Source: an uncultured Eggerthellaceae bacterium
GTDB lineage: Bacteria; Actinomycetota; Coriobacteriia; Coriobacteriales; Eggerthellaceae
Direction of reading: 5' to 3'
Assembly: GCA_905234635.1 (NCBI GenBank)
Contig: CAJOJB010000003.1
Span: forward strand, 1 to 45,848
Length of the DNA stretch: 45,848 nt
In this document: positions 36,358-45,610 of the stretch, one piece after another
Layout of the letters: each line of letters opens with the position of its first letter
Numbering within the stretch: position 1 is the first letter of the stretch
Notes under the pieces: model-generated
Databases searched by the model: none
What the model saw: the letters and a program-made list of their open reading frames with translations, nothing else
What the model was told of the DNA's origin: nothing
Made by a program: the position numbers and the translations under genes

Positions 36358-37533
36358 ATGCAATATCGCAAGGACAAAAACGGGCAGACCATTTCGCAGC
36401 TAGGATACGGCTGCATGCGTTTTTCGCGCAAGGGCACCGGCATCGACTATGAAAAGGCCGAACGCGAAATCCTGCGCGCCATTGAACTGGGCGTGAACTA
36501 CTTCGACACCGCCTACATTTACCCTGGAAGCGAAGAAACCCTGGGTCGCGTGCTCGACCAAAACAGCTGCCGCAGTCAGGTGCTCGTAGCCACCAAGTTG
36601 CCGCAATATACCGTACGTTCGGCGGCGGCCATCGACAAAACTTTCCGCGAACAGCTCAAGCGGCTGCGCACCGACTACGTGGACTATTACCTCATGCACA
36701 TGTTCACCGACATGCTGGAATGGCGGCGCCTGCAAAGTCTGGGCATCGAAGACTGGATTGCGGCGCGCAAGGCGGACGGCAGCATTCGCAGCATCGGCTT
36801 TTCCTACCATGGCAACACCGAAGCCTTCCTGCCCATTTTGGAAGCTTACGACTGGGATTTCTGTCAGATTCAGTACAACTACCTGGACGAACACAGCCAG
36901 GCGGGGCGTGTGGGCTTGGAGGCTGCGGCGGCGCGTGGCATACCCGTAGTGATAATGGAACCCCTGCGCGGGGGCAAATTGGTGGAACTGCCCGCCGAAG
37001 TCAAGGCTGCCCTAGACGCCAGCGGCACCGGTTGGACGCCCGCCGAATTGGGCCTGCGTTGGCTGTGGGATCAGCCCGAAGTAAGCTGCGTGCTTTCGGG
37101 CATGAATTCGCTTGACATGGTGGAAGAAAACGCACGCATTGCCGCTAGCGCCACGGTGGGGCACTTTACAGAAGCAGACTTTGCCCTGGTCGAGCGCGTA
37201 AAGCAAATTATCTGCGAGCGCGAAAAGGTGGGTTGCACGGGTTGCCGTTACTGCATGCCGTGCCCCGCGGGCGTGGACATCCCTGGTAATTTTCACTACT
37301 ACAATCTTATGGGCATGTATTCGAAAATGTCGGCGCGTTTCGAATTTGCGCGCAACATGGGGCTGCAGGAAAAGCCGGGTTTTGCAAGCCTGTGTACCGA
37401 ATGCGGTGCCTGCGAAACGCACTGTCCGCAGCACCTTCCCATTCGCCAACTTTTGAAGCAAGCCGACCGCGAACTGCGCCCACTTCCATATCGCGTGGGC
37501 CTGGCAATCGCGCGCAAGGTCATGCATCGTTAG
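36358..37533 (+). CDS. Aldo/keto reductase with C-terminal 4Fe-4S cysteine motifs
   Basis: LGYGCMRFSRKG, NYFDTAYIYPGSEETLGR; CTGCRYCMPCPAGVDIP and CTECGACETHCPQHLP. Confidence 0.93.
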   Translation: MQYRKDKNGQTISQLGYGCMRFSRKGTGIDYEKAEREILRAIELGVNYFDTAYIYPGSEETLGRVLDQNSCRSQVLVATKLPQYTVRSAAAIDKTFREQLKRLRTDYVDYYLMHMFTDMLEWRRLQSLGIEDWIAARKADGSIRSIGFSYHGNTEAFLPILEAYDWDFCQIQYNYLDEHSQAGRVGLEAAAARGIPVVIMEPLRGGKLVELPAEVKAALDASGTGWTPAELGLRWLWDQPEVSCVLSGMNSLDMVEENARIAASATVGHFTEADFALVERVKQIICEREKVGCTGCRYCMPCPAGVDIPGNFHYYNLMGMYSKMSARFEFARNMGLQEKPGFASLCTECGACETHCPQHLPIRQLLKQADRELRPLPYRVGLAIARKVMHR

Positions 37534-37589
37534 CGCCGTCCTGGGCGTGCTTCATTCTGATGTTGTTCGGTATTGCCGCGTTGCGCTGT

Positions 37590-39008
37590 TTACTGTAGCT
37601 TTTCGAGCCAGGCGATAAATGCGTCTCTGTTGGCATCGCGTCCATCGCACCACAAAGCAGGCAACTTATCCCAGTTGACCTGGCCTTTATGGTCGAATGA
37701 CCCCTGCGCTTCCTTCAGGTTTTCTTCGAAGCGTGCTGCGCCGTCATGGGCACAGTTCGCCACGGTCTTCAAGCCCTGCGCGTCTTCAATTTCCAGGATG
37801 GTGGCAGCAAGTAGCATCGCAAGCGAACCGCCGTCCGCCCCTTCAGGCACGCCAAAAACATTCCGATAAAGGTACGTGGTGTTAATGAAGCGCTTTATGT
37901 TCAGCGGACTGGGGTTCTTCAGCAGGGTGCTAATCACGCGCGCGAATTCGCCAGCAAGTTCTTTGTCGTCCTTCAGAAGACCGCCGATATATTTTTCTAG
38001 GTTGCATACGCTTGAAGGAATGCGAAGTGGCACTTGGACAATCTTTTCGAAGAACATCTTCTTGCGGCTTTCGTCGACCTTGTCGCCGTGCTTTTTGCGC
38101 ACACCGTCGCGTACGGTCTGTTCGTCAATTGCGTATATAAAAATGCACCTGGGGCAGTCGAGGTAGGTCTTAACCTGTTCCATCAGACCTATGGCAGCTT
38201 CGGGGTCGACGTGGTCGAGGCCGTCGACGAATACGACGAATCGGGAATCGGCCGTTTTACCGTTTTTCTGCGCGGCCTGCAAGAGTGCTTTAGAAAATTC
38301 GTTTTGGAAGTTTTCGATGTCTTTGCTGCTTATAAAATCTTCTTTCGATTCAGATTTTGAGGCAGCCTCTGAACCAAAGATTGAATCGAATATCGTGCCA
38401 AGCAAAGAATCGTCGTCGGACCTTTTCCCGTTGCTGTAATTCGAGCCGACAATTTGCGAAACGGTCGACACTAGTCCAGCGAAATTTTCCGCTTCTTCGC
38501 GTGTAATGCCCGAAATTTTCAAGAGCATTTCAACGAAAAGGTTTTCGAGAAGGCTAGCGCGCGGGTTTGCGACCGACTGCTGCCAGGCGTCAACGCTTGC
38601 GACGGTAATAATGTCTTCACAGTACTGCGACATGCGCGAGCTGGATGTTTTCGCGGGTTCAGCTTTTATGGGTTCGCCCTTCGTAAAAGCGTTGGCCACC
38701 AGTTCGCCTTCCATGAAAGTATCCGCTGCCAACTCGCCTTCCGCGGGCGCGCTTTCGTTCGTCTCGCTTTCCACCGACGCATCTTCGCCCGAGTTTCTTT
38801 CTGCGCGAAGTTCGGCGTCCAGCAGGTTAATGAGCGAAGTTTTGCCCGAGCCCCAGTCGCCCTGGATTGCAATGGTCATGGGCGTTGCACATTCTTTGAT
38901 GAATTCCGCAATTCCCTTTACGAAGCCATCACGGAAAAGAGTGTCTTTGTTTGTTGCGACGTCGGCCAGGGTTCGAATCTTTGGCGACGCATCAATTTGA
39001 TTAGCCAT
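37590..39008 (-). CDS. KAP-family P-loop NTPase
   Basis: IAIQGDWGSGKTSLINLLDAELR; RFVVFVDGLDHVDPEAAIGLMEQVKTYLDCPRCIFIYAIDEQTV; NPSPLNIKRFINTTYLY. Confidence 0.9.
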   Translation of the reverse strand: MANQIDASPKIRTLADVATNKDTLFRDGFVKGIAEFIKECATPMTIAIQGDWGSGKTSLINLLDAELRAERNSGEDASVESETNESAPAEGELAADTFMEGELVANAFTKGEPIKAEPAKTSSSRMSQYCEDIITVASVDAWQQSVANPRASLLENLFVEMLLKISGITREEAENFAGLVSTVSQIVGSNYSNGKRSDDDSLLGTIFDSIFGSEAASKSESKEDFISSKDIENFQNEFSKALLQAAQKNGKTADSRFVVFVDGLDHVDPEAAIGLMEQVKTYLDCPRCIFIYAIDEQTVRDGVRKKHGDKVDESRKKMFFEKIVQVPLRIPSSVCNLEKYIGGLLKDDKELAGEFARVISTLLKNPSPLNIKRFINTTYLYRNVFGVPEGADGGSLAMLLAATILEIEDAQGLKTVANCAHDGAARFEENLKEAQGSFDHKGQVNWDKLPALWCDGRDANRDAFIAWLEKLQ

Positions 39009-39376
39009 GGTAGTACCAGTTTCCCTTTTCTTCAGTTGCTTTTACGTCGTATATATTGTACGCACCGTGGCATGTTTTGTCTTGCTGCCTCCTGAGCTTT
39101 GCCCGCGGTGGGGAACAGAGAACTGTCCTCTGTGTTCTTCCCTTGTGTTCTTGCTGCCTGCCACCCTATGTTCTGCTGGGTAATTGGGACAATCGGACGG
39201 AAAACTGCGCATAAGTTATGAAAAGGTTCGCGTTTCATTTGGGGGACGCGCTTGAACAGCTTGTGGCAATGCTTAATCAGCTGCGCGCTCAAAACGGCAA
39301 AGAAAGCGGTGAAGTATGTGCGTAGTAAAAGGTCTTTGGAAGTTTACTCGCTGGTTATTCAGAGCAGCGTTTAGGT

Positions 39377-40216
39377 TTATGTAGAAGACTGTTCGAATGA
39401 AGCGACTCTTGCTATTAGTGCGTTCGCCCACTTGACTGCATCAGCAGCGCTTTCGACAACATCTAGGCTCCCACGCTGCGCTACATAGAGTGCTTCCCAG
39501 TTGGTACCGATAACAATTGTCGGCGGCCACGCCTGCTTTTTGCGGTATGCGAAAAGCCGCTCGCAGGCCTGGCGGGTCTTGACCCAATCAACGTTCCCAG
39601 TCTTGTCGATGAGCTGCAAGTCGATTAAGTCGTGCACGCGTTTGCTGCCAGGCTCGCTTGCTCCATGCAGCTTTTGCGCTATCTGGTAGTGAAGGGGCAT
39701 ACATGCGATTGGGCCAATTGTCGGGAATCCAAGCCTCTCAAGGTATGAGTTCGCCTCTGCAGGCACGACGTATTCTGGCTCGTCTGCATCTCCGATTTCA
39801 TTGTGCCCAACCTCAAGCGCAACCGTGCACCACGCCTTGCTCAGATAGCTAAGCTTCACGTCAAGTGGTTGCATGACATATGGTTCTGGTACTCCTTCTG
39901 GGTGTGCAGGCTCCCGCGAAACCACGCGACCCGTGAATCCCTGCCAGCCTTCGGTAAGGGCCTTGTCGAGTAGGTCGATAAACTCCTCGAGATCTTTGCT
40001 CCTTGCGGCGTCGAGGTCGGTCGTGTAGCGCGTCGCGGCATCACCGAAGCGCATTTTAAGCGACGTGCCTCCCTTCACTACGCCATCAGGAAGCATATGA
40101 CCGACGATGGCGTTGGCTATAAGAGAGCGGACGTTGACATAAGCCTTTTCTCCAGCAGCCATCCTCCTGATGGCGTTGTCAAGCTTGTGCATACTGTTCG
40201 GTCTTGTGTCTGTCAT
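39377..40216 (-). CDS. AbiEii-type nucleotidyltransferase toxin
   Basis: VVKGGTSLKMRFGDAATRYTTDLDAAR; overlaps upstream AbiEi-like gene. Confidence 0.88.
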   Translation of the reverse strand: MTDTRPNSMHKLDNAIRRMAAGEKAYVNVRSLIANAIVGHMLPDGVVKGGTSLKMRFGDAATRYTTDLDAARSKDLEEFIDLLDKALTEGWQGFTGRVVSREPAHPEGVPEPYVMQPLDVKLSYLSKAWCTVALEVGHNEIGDADEPEYVVPAEANSYLERLGFPTIGPIACMPLHYQIAQKLHGASEPGSKRVHDLIDLQLIDKTGNVDWVKTRQACERLFAYRKKQAWPPTIVIGTNWEALYVAQRGSLDVVESAADAVKWANALIARVASFEQSST

Positions 40217-40740
40217 GAAAGCTCCTCTAAAAGCTCTTGCTCCTCTGCACGCGTCAGATATCCCTTTGCCCGCGCCTTAAGCGTCGCGTCGCGAAGACGC
40301 TCGTCCATAATCCTGCCGCGACACGAATAAATGGCATCTGCGACAGTCTGCGACGGGATGCCTTCGTAGAGAGTTATCTTTCCGCCCTCTGGAATATGAA
40401 AAACTTTCATGTAGAGCGGCAGCTTCCTGCGAACCCTGTTTGGCGTTGCTACGTGCATATAACTTGGATTCGTGGGCGCCAACTCATGCATGGCTATGAC
40501 CGACTCGCCGTAAAGATACGCCCCTGGGCCGACGAGGGCTACTGCTTCTGCGTAGGAATCGTAGGGTGTCGGAATATAATGTGTGATTCTGTAGAGCCCT
40601 TGACCGACGCGCTCCACTTTGCCCCGCTGAGCGTACTGCACTAGCTCGTTGTTGGTTACGCCAATCGCGCGCGCTTGCGCGGAGGTTATAAGGCCGTAGT
40701 TATCTGCAGCCAATTCATATATGTCGTCATACTTTGTCAT
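40213..40740 (-). CDS. AbiEi-type antitoxin/transcriptional regulator
   Basis: GLITSAQARAIGVTNNELVQYAQRGKVERVGQGLYRI; PSQTVADAIYSCRGRI. Confidence 0.88.
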   Translation of the reverse strand: MTKYDDIYELAADNYGLITSAQARAIGVTNNELVQYAQRGKVERVGQGLYRITHYIPTPYDSYAEAVALVGPGAYLYGESVIAMHELAPTNPSYMHVATPNRVRRKLPLYMKVFHIPEGGKITLYEGIPSQTVADAIYSCRGRIMDERLRDATLKARAKGYLTRAEEQELLEELS

Positions 40741-40908
40741 GGCAGAAGTATAACGAAAACATTATAGTTTTGGCAATAATCAGCCTAGTGTGCGTAGTTT
40801 GTCTTTCAGGAGACCAGCGGCAAGTTGTGCTTCGATTTGTTTAGGGGCATTCCCGATGTAGAAAACCTCGTTGCCATTTCTCACTTGTTTGGCATTTTTA
40901 CTGATGAG

Positions 40909-41105
40909 CTAGGGTTCTTGCCAAATCCTGTTGCTTAACGGTATGGGCGAGTCGTGAATGTCGCTCGTGGTGGAAAAGACCTTCCCATTCTCGGCCATAA
41001 GCGGCAAGGGCAGGTTGGCCAGCAGGAAGTGCCCCAGGTGGTTGGTCTGGAAGACAATGTCCATGCCGTCTGCACAGTATCCGAGGCCAGCGTTTTGCCG
41101 AATCT
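40909..41105 (-). pseudogene. Internal fragment of an SDR oxidoreductase
   Basis: Minus frame [64 protein letters not shown]. Confidence 0.75.
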
Positions 41106-41108
41106 TTT

Positions 41109-41144
41109 ATTCCTAAACTTTGAAAGAATTTCATTTTTAGGAAT
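41109..41144. promoter_or_regulatory. Inverted repeat upstream of truncated ATPase
   Basis: ATTCCTAAA - 18 nt - TTTAGGAAT. Confidence 0.5.
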
Positions 41145-41166
41145 AGGTGTCATAATAAGCGACGAG

Positions 41167-41370
41167 ATGATTCAAATGAAGATTATAGACAGGCCTGATT
41201 ACCTACAAACACTCATAGATGTCATGGGAACCCCCGACATCAAGGTCATCACCGGTGTACGACGAAGCGGCAAATCGAAACTGCTCGAAGCCTTCCGAAA
41301 TTACGTGATCGCCAACGTCAAATTCGTCATAGCAGAATCTCCTTTCTATTTCTCGTCTTTTGGGGTGTAG
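41167..41370 (+). pseudogene. N-terminal stub of an AAA ATPase (DUF4143-type)
   Basis: [48 protein letters not shown]... truncated by unrelated sequence. Confidence 0.75.
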
Positions 41371-41723
41371 TAAGGATTTCTTCTTTCGCCAATACAGGCA
41401 ATAGCGGAAACGCAGGTTGCATCGGGGTCGTCGTCAATTGCCTTAATGCATCTGCTGTATTGAATCTTTGCTTGAGCCATTCCCGCGTTCTCAAGAAGGT
41501 ACTTCAGCTCGTCCCTTGTCAGCCATAATTCTCTGAACTGCTTTTCTATTTCTGCTGGCAAAGTTGGCCCTGATTCAAATGATCTGTAGTCAAACATAAG
41601 CCGATAGTACTCTTTTAATTCTTCGCTTGGTGCATTGTCAAAAATCCTCTTCCAATAAGGGTTTTCCATAAACAAATCGAATCCTTTTCCCACTTCGCTT
41701 TCCTTTCCGTAATCGCCTACCAT
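41346..41723 (-). CDS. Hypothetical protein (small acidic, immunity-protein-like composition)
   Basis: 125 aa intact ORF, overlaps stop/start with next gene. Confidence 0.6.
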   Translation of the reverse strand: MVGDYGKESEVGKGFDLFMENPYWKRIFDNAPSEELKEYYRLMFDYRSFESGPTLPAEIEKQFRELWLTRDELKYLLENAGMAQAKIQYSRCIKAIDDDPDATCVSAIACIGERRNPYYTPKDEK

Positions 41724-42154
41724 CGCACTCCAATTGCGTCAAAATCCTCGTCATCAAACTCATCAAGGAGCTTGCCTCGCTCCTTTACCCACTGAGCAAG
41801 TTGCTTGATTGGATAAGGTGGTAAGTCATCATCCGAAGGGACACAGTAGACCCCATTAAGAGCAAGGTCCTCGATGTCAAGGCCATCGCTAGGATCTGGC
41901 AATCCTGTTGCCTGGATAATCTGCTCTATCGTTTCTTCGCGAGAAGCCTCATCTTCTAGGAAAGCATCGAACAATTCTTTTCCAAAAAGTATTTCAAAGA
42001 AGCTAAAAGGATAGAGATAATCTTCACCGGATTCATCAACTACTCGAAAGAACGGCATCTTAGGGGTCGGAAGGCTAATGGCTATAACTTCGTACTCTCT
42101 TCCTTCAATCAGATCACCGTACTCGCCGTCTCCCAAATACCGTACTGCAATCAT
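41717..42154 (-). CDS. Hypothetical acidic protein
   Basis: 145 aa; translationally overlapped with neighbours (41717-41723, 42151-42154). Confidence 0.65.
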   Translation of the reverse strand: MIAVRYLGDGEYGDLIEGREYEVIAISLPTPKMPFFRVVDESGEDYLYPFSFFEILFGKELFDAFLEDEASREETIEQIIQATGLPDPSDGLDIEDLALNGVYCVPSDDDLPPYPIKQLAQWVKERGKLLDEFDDEDFDAIGVRW

Positions 42155-42885
42155 TGCTCCACCGCCCAGCGGAGAGTAACGCTACAAGAAACAGGAATGT
42201 CTTCTGGATTTAAGTCGGGCGTACCATCCGGACTGCGAAAAACATCTTCAGAGCCCAAGCGGAACACCGTTTCGCTTTTGTAGCATTCGGTTCTGTTCCC
42301 AATACTGCTTGCATACCTGTATTCATGATTGATTGCCTCAACGCTTCCTAGTTTAATGTTCGCTGCTGCAGCTAAGACTTCTGCCCGCTTTCGAGCTTCC
42401 GCTACAGCTTGCTCAAGCAGTTCCCGCTCATGGATCTCGGGATGCTCAAGTCTATAGTTGAAGCTGAAACTGAAATATCCATCAATATCGTTAAGTGCTG
42501 ACCAGATTGTCTTAACAAGCTTTAAATCCATGGGAAGCTCAACCAAAAGGCTACCCTCATATTCGTAGCCGTCTACCTCTTTGCGTACTCGCCGATATTC
42601 TTCTCTATGGCGCCCTGAGTAATTTTCTTCGATCTTTTCATAGACCCACTCGTAATGTATGGTCACTGAAAAAGGTCCAGTAGCTATGGCGTCTTCAGTT
42701 ACCCCAACCTTTACAAGAGCTTCTTTAACAAGCGCATAGTCTTCGTTGTAAGCCTCGATGCACTCTTCGCGCGAGTCTTTATCTGTGCCGAAATCGACCT
42801 CTATTGTGAATAGGTCTGGTACATACTTACCCTCTGAGGCTGCACCAATGGTAATTCCATTTTCTAAAATACTGTCGTACCTCAT
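42151..42885 (-). CDS. SIMPL/DUF541-like protein
   Basis: ITIGAASEGKYVPDLFTIEVDF...AVAEARKRAEVLAAAANIKLGSVEAIN. Confidence 0.65.
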   Translation of the reverse strand: MRYDSILENGITIGAASEGKYVPDLFTIEVDFGTDKDSREECIEAYNEDYALVKEALVKVGVTEDAIATGPFSVTIHYEWVYEKIEENYSGRHREEYRRVRKEVDGYEYEGSLLVELPMDLKLVKTIWSALNDIDGYFSFSFNYRLEHPEIHERELLEQAVAEARKRAEVLAAAANIKLGSVEAINHEYRYASSIGNRTECYKSETVFRLGSEDVFRSPDGTPDLNPEDIPVSCSVTLRWAVEQ

Positions 42886-42985
42886 AGCTGTCCCTTCGTC
42901 ATATTCCGATACGTATACAGTAACGCGTAAACAGGTATTAACGAGTACCGCGCATGGTACTCAGTAACACTATTCAGCGGTCTAT

Positions 42986-43039
42986 GGTTGATTGACATTC
43001 CTACTGCCACTTATGTTGCATTAGGAATGTCAATCAACC
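42986..43039. repeat. 18-bp perfect inverted repeat between divergent operons
   Basis: GGTTGATTGACATTCCTA - 18 nt - TAGGAATGTCAATCAACC. Confidence 0.95.
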
Positions 43040-43141
43040 TTCCTCATCGACAGGGTGTCGCTAAGTCCATTACATGGGACACATCGAATCGCCAGTTAGG
43101 GGATAATAACAGCAACGTAATTCATAAGAGAAGGGATAGCT

Positions 43142-43672
43142 ATGGCCAAGAAATGTCCGCATTGTGGCGCAGGCGAGGCCGCAGAGATTCTCTATGGAAT
43201 GCCAGCGTACAGTGAAGAGCTCGAAGAATCCCTAAAAAACGGTGAAGTATTCATCGGAGGATGCCTCATTACGGGCGACGACCCCAAGTACAAATGCCGT
43301 TCGTGCGGCTTCGAGTACGGTAGACCCAGCGGGGACCCCGCCCTATCCGATTTCGAGATTGTTACAGATATGTATGAGTTATACGAGCCAAACTATTCAA
43401 CGCTCGATGAAGCCGCAGAGGCCCTAAAGTCCGGAGAGACAGAGCGCTTGTTCTTTGGATATGAGGGCAAGGCATACATAATCGATGCCGTTAACGGGTA
43501 CTGCATCCGTGTTCCCAAAATAGATTTCAAAAAAAGCGGCTGGCGAGGTAATAAAACCATAGCAGGGCCGTTTGAGACTTTCGAAGAACTGATTGCGGCA
43601 GCAGCGATAGGCGGAAAGACTCTGGCAGAAATTGCCAACATGATTCCTGACGGATTCTACGAGGGGTGGTAA
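43142..43672 (+). CDS. Two-CxxC zinc-ribbon hypothetical protein
   Basis: KKCPHCGAGEAAEILYGMPAYSEELEESLKNGEVFIGGCLITGDDPKYKCRSCGFEYG. Confidence 0.75.
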   Translation: MAKKCPHCGAGEAAEILYGMPAYSEELEESLKNGEVFIGGCLITGDDPKYKCRSCGFEYGRPSGDPALSDFEIVTDMYELYEPNYSTLDEAAEALKSGETERLFFGYEGKAYIIDAVNGYCIRVPKIDFKKSGWRGNKTIAGPFETFEELIAAAAIGGKTLAEIANMIPDGFYEGW

Positions 43673-43674
43673 AC

Positions 43675-44343
43675 ATGCTGTCCGAAGTAATCGAGAGTTA
43701 CCTTTGCGATCTATTGGTAAAGCGGTTTAAGAAATACCCCCTGGGAGAAGCTATAGAAGAGGAAGAGCTGCTGAATTCCCTTCCTGATTTTGAAAAACAG
43801 CAAGACGGTACATATGTCATTAACCGCATGAACACCGTTTTCGATAGGGACGACCTGGACAGTATTGTTGTTGAAGCGCTCAACAAACTTGAAGATGAAG
43901 GGTATTTTGTTGACGGCTTCTACACGGACGAATACCGCCTATTCAAGAGACTAATGCCCGGAGACAGCGTCGACTGGGCATCCCTTAGAAAAATGAAGTA
44001 CAGGGAGTGGCTCGAACTGAGCATAACCTCAGATAAAGGATTTGCTCTCGATGGCAATACATTATCCGAGGCAAAAGGACGGTTTGAAGAAGATCCTGGG
44101 AAGAGCGTCAGCCTCTCCGGTGAGCAGTTGGTAAAGCTACGCCATATTCTTGAGGACGCAGATGTGCTCAATTGGAAGAAAAACTATCAGCCCGAGGGCT
44201 ATTTAGTGTTGGATGGCACTTCCTGGGATTTCAAGATGGTTTTCGAGGGCAATAAGGTGTTTGCTTCTAGCGGAAGCAATGCATGGCCTGACGGCTTCGA
44301 TGAGTTTTACGAAAGTATCATGAGCATGCTCGAAGAAGGGTAG
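43675..44343 (+). CDS. Hypothetical protein
   Basis: Intact ORF overlapping the previous stop region. Confidence 0.65.
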   Translation: MLSEVIESYLCDLLVKRFKKYPLGEAIEEEELLNSLPDFEKQQDGTYVINRMNTVFDRDDLDSIVVEALNKLEDEGYFVDGFYTDEYRLFKRLMPGDSVDWASLRKMKYREWLELSITSDKGFALDGNTLSEAKGRFEEDPGKSVSLSGEQLVKLRHILEDADVLNWKKNYQPEGYLVLDGTSWDFKMVFEGNKVFASSGSNAWPDGFDEFYESIMSMLEEG

Positions 44344-44351
44344 GTTTCGTC

Positions 44352-45470
44352 ATGAAGGTTAAAGACCTGGCATTTCGAGACGTTTTTGAAAAGTTTCTTA
44401 TCCTTCGCTGCACATGGAATGATGTTAGACCGAAGGATAGCGATGTCTCGGAGTTTCCTTGGCCAGACGAAGCAGATGCACTGCTTGTATATGCCTACGA
44501 CAGTATTGGCGACAATTTATCCTTGAGCATCCTTTGTCCAGTCGTATTTGACGAAAACCGCTTTCTGACTGAAAAGACACCTAAGAAGGTTAATGCCAAA
44601 GGATGGGGTCTTGGCGGCAGTATTAACGAGAGGGTTCTTGACGTAGAAGCCGTTCTCCCGAACCAAGAAGAAATGGCAGAACTCGGTCTTCTGTCAGAAA
44701 CGGTCTTTTGGGGTAATGCTGACAAAAAGCGAATGCTGGCTGCAACGTCTATTGATCCGCTTCGAACGTTTTCTAACTACGACACCTTTGAGGTTGAGAT
44801 AGATTGCGACAGTTATGGCATGGTACCTGCGAGGGTAAGGCTTACGGACTATCGAGAAGGCACATTCAAAGGGAAACTGCTTGATATGCTCGACGATGGC
44901 ATTGAGATATACGAGAACGACGAGCTGGCCGTGCGCGTTGATGGTGCATACGATAATGGCTTGCCCAGGCTCGTCGGGACAAAAATTCCCTATGAGCCCC
45001 CAGTTCCCCGTAGTGATGTAACTCCAGAAATGCATGCAGCAGTAGAACTGTGGACAAACGGTCTAGGGAGTTCGGCTAAGCGTTTCGAAGGCGAAGATCC
45101 CATGCCCCCAAAACAGAAGAAAGCCACGAAGGATTCTTGGCGAAGCAGGAGAGATATGCCATCGCGCTATGAAGATTTCTATCTAGGATTAGAGATAACG
45201 TCAGCAGAGAAGGAGATTCTTGAGTATGGACATATCCCTATGGAAATGGAAGACCACTGGTACATGTATTACGAAGACGATGTGATTCACTATCACCGTA
45301 GCTGGACGGGGTATTGCATGTTCGAAGCAAAAGTTGAGCCTTGTGAAGACCACTATATCGTTTCGGAGTGTCGTGTTAATAGGTATCCGGGGCACAACCG
45401 AGGAACAGATGTTGAGTACGACAAGTATTGGCTTGCGCAGTTGATACTTTGGGAAATTGGAAGACAATAA
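44352..45470 (+). CDS. Hypothetical protein
   Basis: 372 aa intact ORF 8 bp downstream of the previous stop. Confidence 0.7.
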   Translation: MKVKDLAFRDVFEKFLILRCTWNDVRPKDSDVSEFPWPDEADALLVYAYDSIGDNLSLSILCPVVFDENRFLTEKTPKKVNAKGWGLGGSINERVLDVEAVLPNQEEMAELGLLSETVFWGNADKKRMLAATSIDPLRTFSNYDTFEVEIDCDSYGMVPARVRLTDYREGTFKGKLLDMLDDGIEIYENDELAVRVDGAYDNGLPRLVGTKIPYEPPVPRSDVTPEMHAAVELWTNGLGSSAKRFEGEDPMPPKQKKATKDSWRSRRDMPSRYEDFYLGLEITSAEKEILEYGHIPMEMEDHWYMYYEDDVIHYHRSWTGYCMFEAKVEPCEDHYIVSECRVNRYPGHNRGTDVEYDKYWLAQLILWEIGRQ

Positions 45471-45489
45471 CGGAAACGATAAGCCTTCT

Positions 45490-45591
45490 TGGTCGCGGGG
45501 ACGGGATTTGAGCCACGTGACCTTCGGGTTATGAGTCCGCGTTTCCAGTATCGGGACGTCTCGTGACGCCCGTCTGTCCAATTAGCCATAG
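45490..45591 (-). other. Degenerate tRNA-like element (CAT anticodon loop, encoded CCA)
   Basis: Minus strand TATGGCTAATTGGACAGAC...GCGGACTCATAACCCGAAGGTCACGTGGCTCAAATCCCGTCCCCGCGACCA; 3' half tRNA-like, 5' half does not pair and is too long. Confidence 0.4.
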
Positions 45592-45610
45592 TCTCCCTCT
45601 CGTCTAAGCG

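Noticed and set aside
39032-39292. 86-aa minus-strand ORF between the KAP and AbiEii genes
   Set aside because: No recognisable motif, no clear RBS, and unusual composition; not reported as a CDS.
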